Source: Candidatus Thorarchaeota archaeon (GTDB taxonomy: Archaea; Asgardarchaeota; Thorarchaeia; Thorarchaeales; Thorarchaeaceae). From it: a DNA stretch of 16,884 bases. Positions 15,191 through 16,884 of this stretch are shown here, piece by piece (position 1 is the stretch's first letter; each line of letters opens with the position of its first letter). The translations under genes and the position numbers were made by a program. A model generated the notes under the pieces. That model saw nothing but the letters and a program-made list of their open reading frames with translations, did not search any database and was not told the DNA's origin. Location: NCBI GenBank assembly GCA_016841005.1, contig JAEORG010000030.1, positions 1 through 16,884 of the forward strand, read 5' to 3'.

Positions 15191-16846
15191 TTATTCCACT
15201 TCCTCCCAAGGCTTTTGCACATATTCCACGTCAGCATGATCCAAATTTGCAACACAGGCATAGATACCCTGAGATAGTTCTTCTTGAGCTAGTCCTACTC
15301 CTCGAAAAGGAGGACGCTTCCCTTTCCAGCGTTCAGCTAGAAAATCAAGAATATCGGTTTGAAATTGACTTCCATTCAACTCCATTTCCTCAGCTAGAAT
15401 TGCTGCTGCTTTGAAAGTGCAGAAGGTTCCTTGACAGGGCCCTGTTCCTAGACGAAGACGACGACGAATATCATTCAATGTTTGAGGAAATTCGTTCCGT
15501 ATCGAGTATCTCAGCTCAGCCTCAATAACAGGTTCACATGTACAAACATATGATTTCCACTCCGGATGTTCTTTAGTCAATTCAAGGATATCTCGAATCT
15601 CAGTTCCTCTTCTTGCACGCAATCGCTCAAGAGCGTGTGTGGATATATTAAATTCTTTTGCGAGGCTGAGGACATCGATATCATCGTCGTTTCCTGGAAG
15701 AGGTTTCTTGTGCGTTTCACATGATGCTACAATTCCAAGTTTTTTACAAACAATATCAGTTACATCTTCGGCCATACGACGGCACATGACAAGCTTTCCC
15801 CCAGTAAAACTGAGAAAGCCTGATGCACCTTCAAACTCGTGATCGACTATTTCGTATCCTCTAGTAACTTCATCTTCTGGAACCTTCCATACTGGTGCCA
15901 TGGGTCGAACACCTTCCATGGTCCTGATAATCCGAGCCTGTTTGATTGATGGTACAACTGATTCAAAACTACCTAGCAAATATTCGATCTCATCTTGAGA
16001 AGTAACCAGTTCATCGGGATTCTCCCATGTGTCTAGTGCAGTGGTACCGATGAGAGTTGTGTTTTCATGAGGGTACATGTAGATCCAGCGACGATCGAGA
16101 GATCTTATCGTGATTCCAATATTTACTACTCTACGATCTAGGATCACATGAGCACCCTTATTCAAGCGAAGGCTCAATGTCAATCCTGCAGAATGAGCAA
16201 TTTTTGCTGCCCATGGACCAGATGCGTTAATGACCACCTTCCCTTTGACTCGTTCTGTTTCACCAGTTATCCTGTTGAAGAATACAATTTCATTACTGTT
16301 ATTATTCAATACTATTTCAGTTACTTCGCAATATGTTTTGATACTTGCACCATGATTAATGGCGTCTATAGCTTGAAGCATACATAGTCGAAAAGGGTCA
16401 ATGAAGTATTCCTCAATGTATCCACTACCTATTACATCGGATGATAGCATAGGTTCGAGTTCGAGGGAAGCTTCAGGAGTTAAGAATAAGAAAGGAGGTA
16501 CTCCCCTTTCTTCAACTCTCTTTGCATATTCTTCTACACCACTGGTGCCGTCCGATGAAGAAAAGTCGCTCAAATCCAAAAGAGGGAATAAGATAGGATC
16601 CTTCATCACAATATGCCTAGCAATCTTTCTGAAGTGTGTGACTTCTTCAGAGCATATGTCCATTACTTCTGGCTCGTTGTAATACTTGAATCCAGAACTA
16701 ATCATCCCTGCACATGTACCAACTGTCGCAGAGGCAATATCATCACGCTCCAGAAGCAATGTCTTCATTCCACGCATTGCACAGTCTCTTGCGACTGCAG
16801 TTCCTGTACTACCGCCACCAATGACAACAACATCAAACTCGGTCAA
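15191..16846 (-). CDS. glpA: Anaerobic glycerol-3-phosphate dehydrogenase subunit A (FAD, BFD-like [2Fe-2S])
   Basis: Catalytic subunit (551 residues; E. coli GlpA 542) oxidising sn-glycerol-3-phosphate to dihydroxyacetone phosphate. FAD fold FDVVVIGGGSTGTAVARD at 4-21; DAO-type substrate region with LIGTT, GVRPM and GFLSFTGGKLVMCRRM, retaining the arginines expected for phosphate binding. The C-terminal BFD-like [2Fe-2S] domain has Cys435 and Cys437 (VCTCEP) and Cys471 and Cys476 (GPCQGTFC), as in GlpA but not aerobic GlpD. The motif near the flavin usually written HSG-x-RY is SSG-F-KY (50-55), replacing a histidine and an arginine. The start is TTG 16846: the frame is closed by TAG 19 bp upstream, no ATG exists before it, and AAGGAG lies 12 bp upstream. 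It is first of five coupled genes; the promoter is probably outside the window. Confidence 0.9.
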   Translation of the reverse strand: MTEFDVVVIGGGSTGTAVARDCAMRGMKTLLLERDDIASATVGTCAGMISSGFKYYNEPEVMDICSEEVTHFRKIARHIVMKDPILFPLLDLSDFSSSDGTSGVEEYAKRVEERGVPPFLFLTPEASLELEPMLSSDVIGSGYIEEYFIDPFRLCMLQAIDAINHGASIKTYCEVTEIVLNNNSNEIVFFNRITGETERVKGKVVINASGPWAAKIAHSAGLTLSLRLNKGAHVILDRRVVNIGITIRSLDRRWIYMYPHENTTLIGTTALDTWENPDELVTSQDEIEYLLGSFESVVPSIKQARIIRTMEGVRPMAPVWKVPEDEVTRGYEIVDHEFEGASGFLSFTGGKLVMCRRMAEDVTDIVCKKLGIVASCETHKKPLPGNDDDIDVLSLAKEFNISTHALERLRARRGTEIRDILELTKEHPEWKSYVCTCEPVIEAELRYSIRNEFPQTLNDIRRRLRLGTGPCQGTFCTFKAAAILAEEMELNGSQFQTDILDFLAERWKGKRPPFRGVGLAQEELSQGIYACVANLDHADVEYVQKPWEEVE

Positions 16847-16858
16847 TGAATATTCAAT

Positions 16859-16864
16859 CTCCTT
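16859..16864 (-). promoter_or_regulatory. Shine-Dalgarno site before glpA
   Basis: The minus strand reads AAGGAG, flanked to give AGAAGGAGA, 12 bp before TTG 16846. The spacing is longer than ideal, but no other start codon is available downstream of the in-frame TAG at 16865-16867, apart from losing part of the FAD-binding strand. Confidence 0.5.
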
Positions 16865-16884
16865 CTAATGGTACATAGGTATGC

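Noticed and set aside
1..16884. tRNA, rRNA, CRISPR array, insertion sequence, integrase or attachment site
   Set aside because: Reading both strands showed no clover-leaf tRNA, no regularly spaced repeats, no transposase or integrase motif, and almost no intergenic room for such elements.

Overview
The window reads as gene-dense chromosome from an archaeon, roughly 40-45 % GC by eye. It has no tRNA, rRNA, CRISPR array, insertion sequence or phage gene that I can see. The clearest archaeal marker is a PDCD5-family DNA-binding protein (minus strand, ending at 809), a family of archaea and eukaryotes. Starts are mixed: some genes have strong Shine-Dalgarno sites and several have none. An Asgard lineage is a guess; the possible SNAP-like protein at 1355-2290 and the moderate GC would fit, but no marker here proves it.

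Left end (1-2290): a plus-strand coiled-coil/winged-helix protein runs in from outside the window and converges with the PDCD5 gene. PDCD5 shares a 90-105 bp divergent promoter region with a plus-strand alpha-helical repeat protein. That protein's C-terminal third recalls eukaryotic alpha-SNAP. Both converging gene pairs overlap at their 3' ends (809-814 and 2280-2290).

Middle (2280-10024, all minus): in transcription order these are a radical SAM enzyme of the type found in bacterial Nit1C nitrilase clusters (MSMEG_0568-like), a GNAT acetyltransferase, a 965-residue ten-helix FtsX/MacB-type permease with no ATPase beside it, an aldehyde dehydrogenase with an unusual N-terminal insertion, and a NusB-fused RNA m5C methyltransferase. 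Gaps are 70 bp or less.

Right end (10037-16846, all minus): five genes are coupled by overlaps or gaps of 0-2 bp: glpA, glpB and glpC (anaerobic sn-glycerol-3-phosphate dehydrogenase), then a flavoprotein of the alkyl-DHAP-synthase/GlcD superfamily, then a second GlpC/HdrD-like iron-sulfur protein. GlpABC would oxidise glycerol-3-phosphate to DHAP and pass electrons through GlpC. The flavoprotein plus second iron-sulfur protein looks like a second dehydrogenase/electron-carrier pair added to the same transcript. This is the most interesting part of the window, because sn-glycerol-3-phosphate and alkyl-DHAP chemistry both bear on the archaeal/bacterial lipid divide. However, the flavoprotein lacks residues expected of a true alkyl-DHAP synthase, so its substrate is open.

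No gene-free stretch exceeds about 105 bp. Family names come from reading motifs and from memory of the families, not from database searches.
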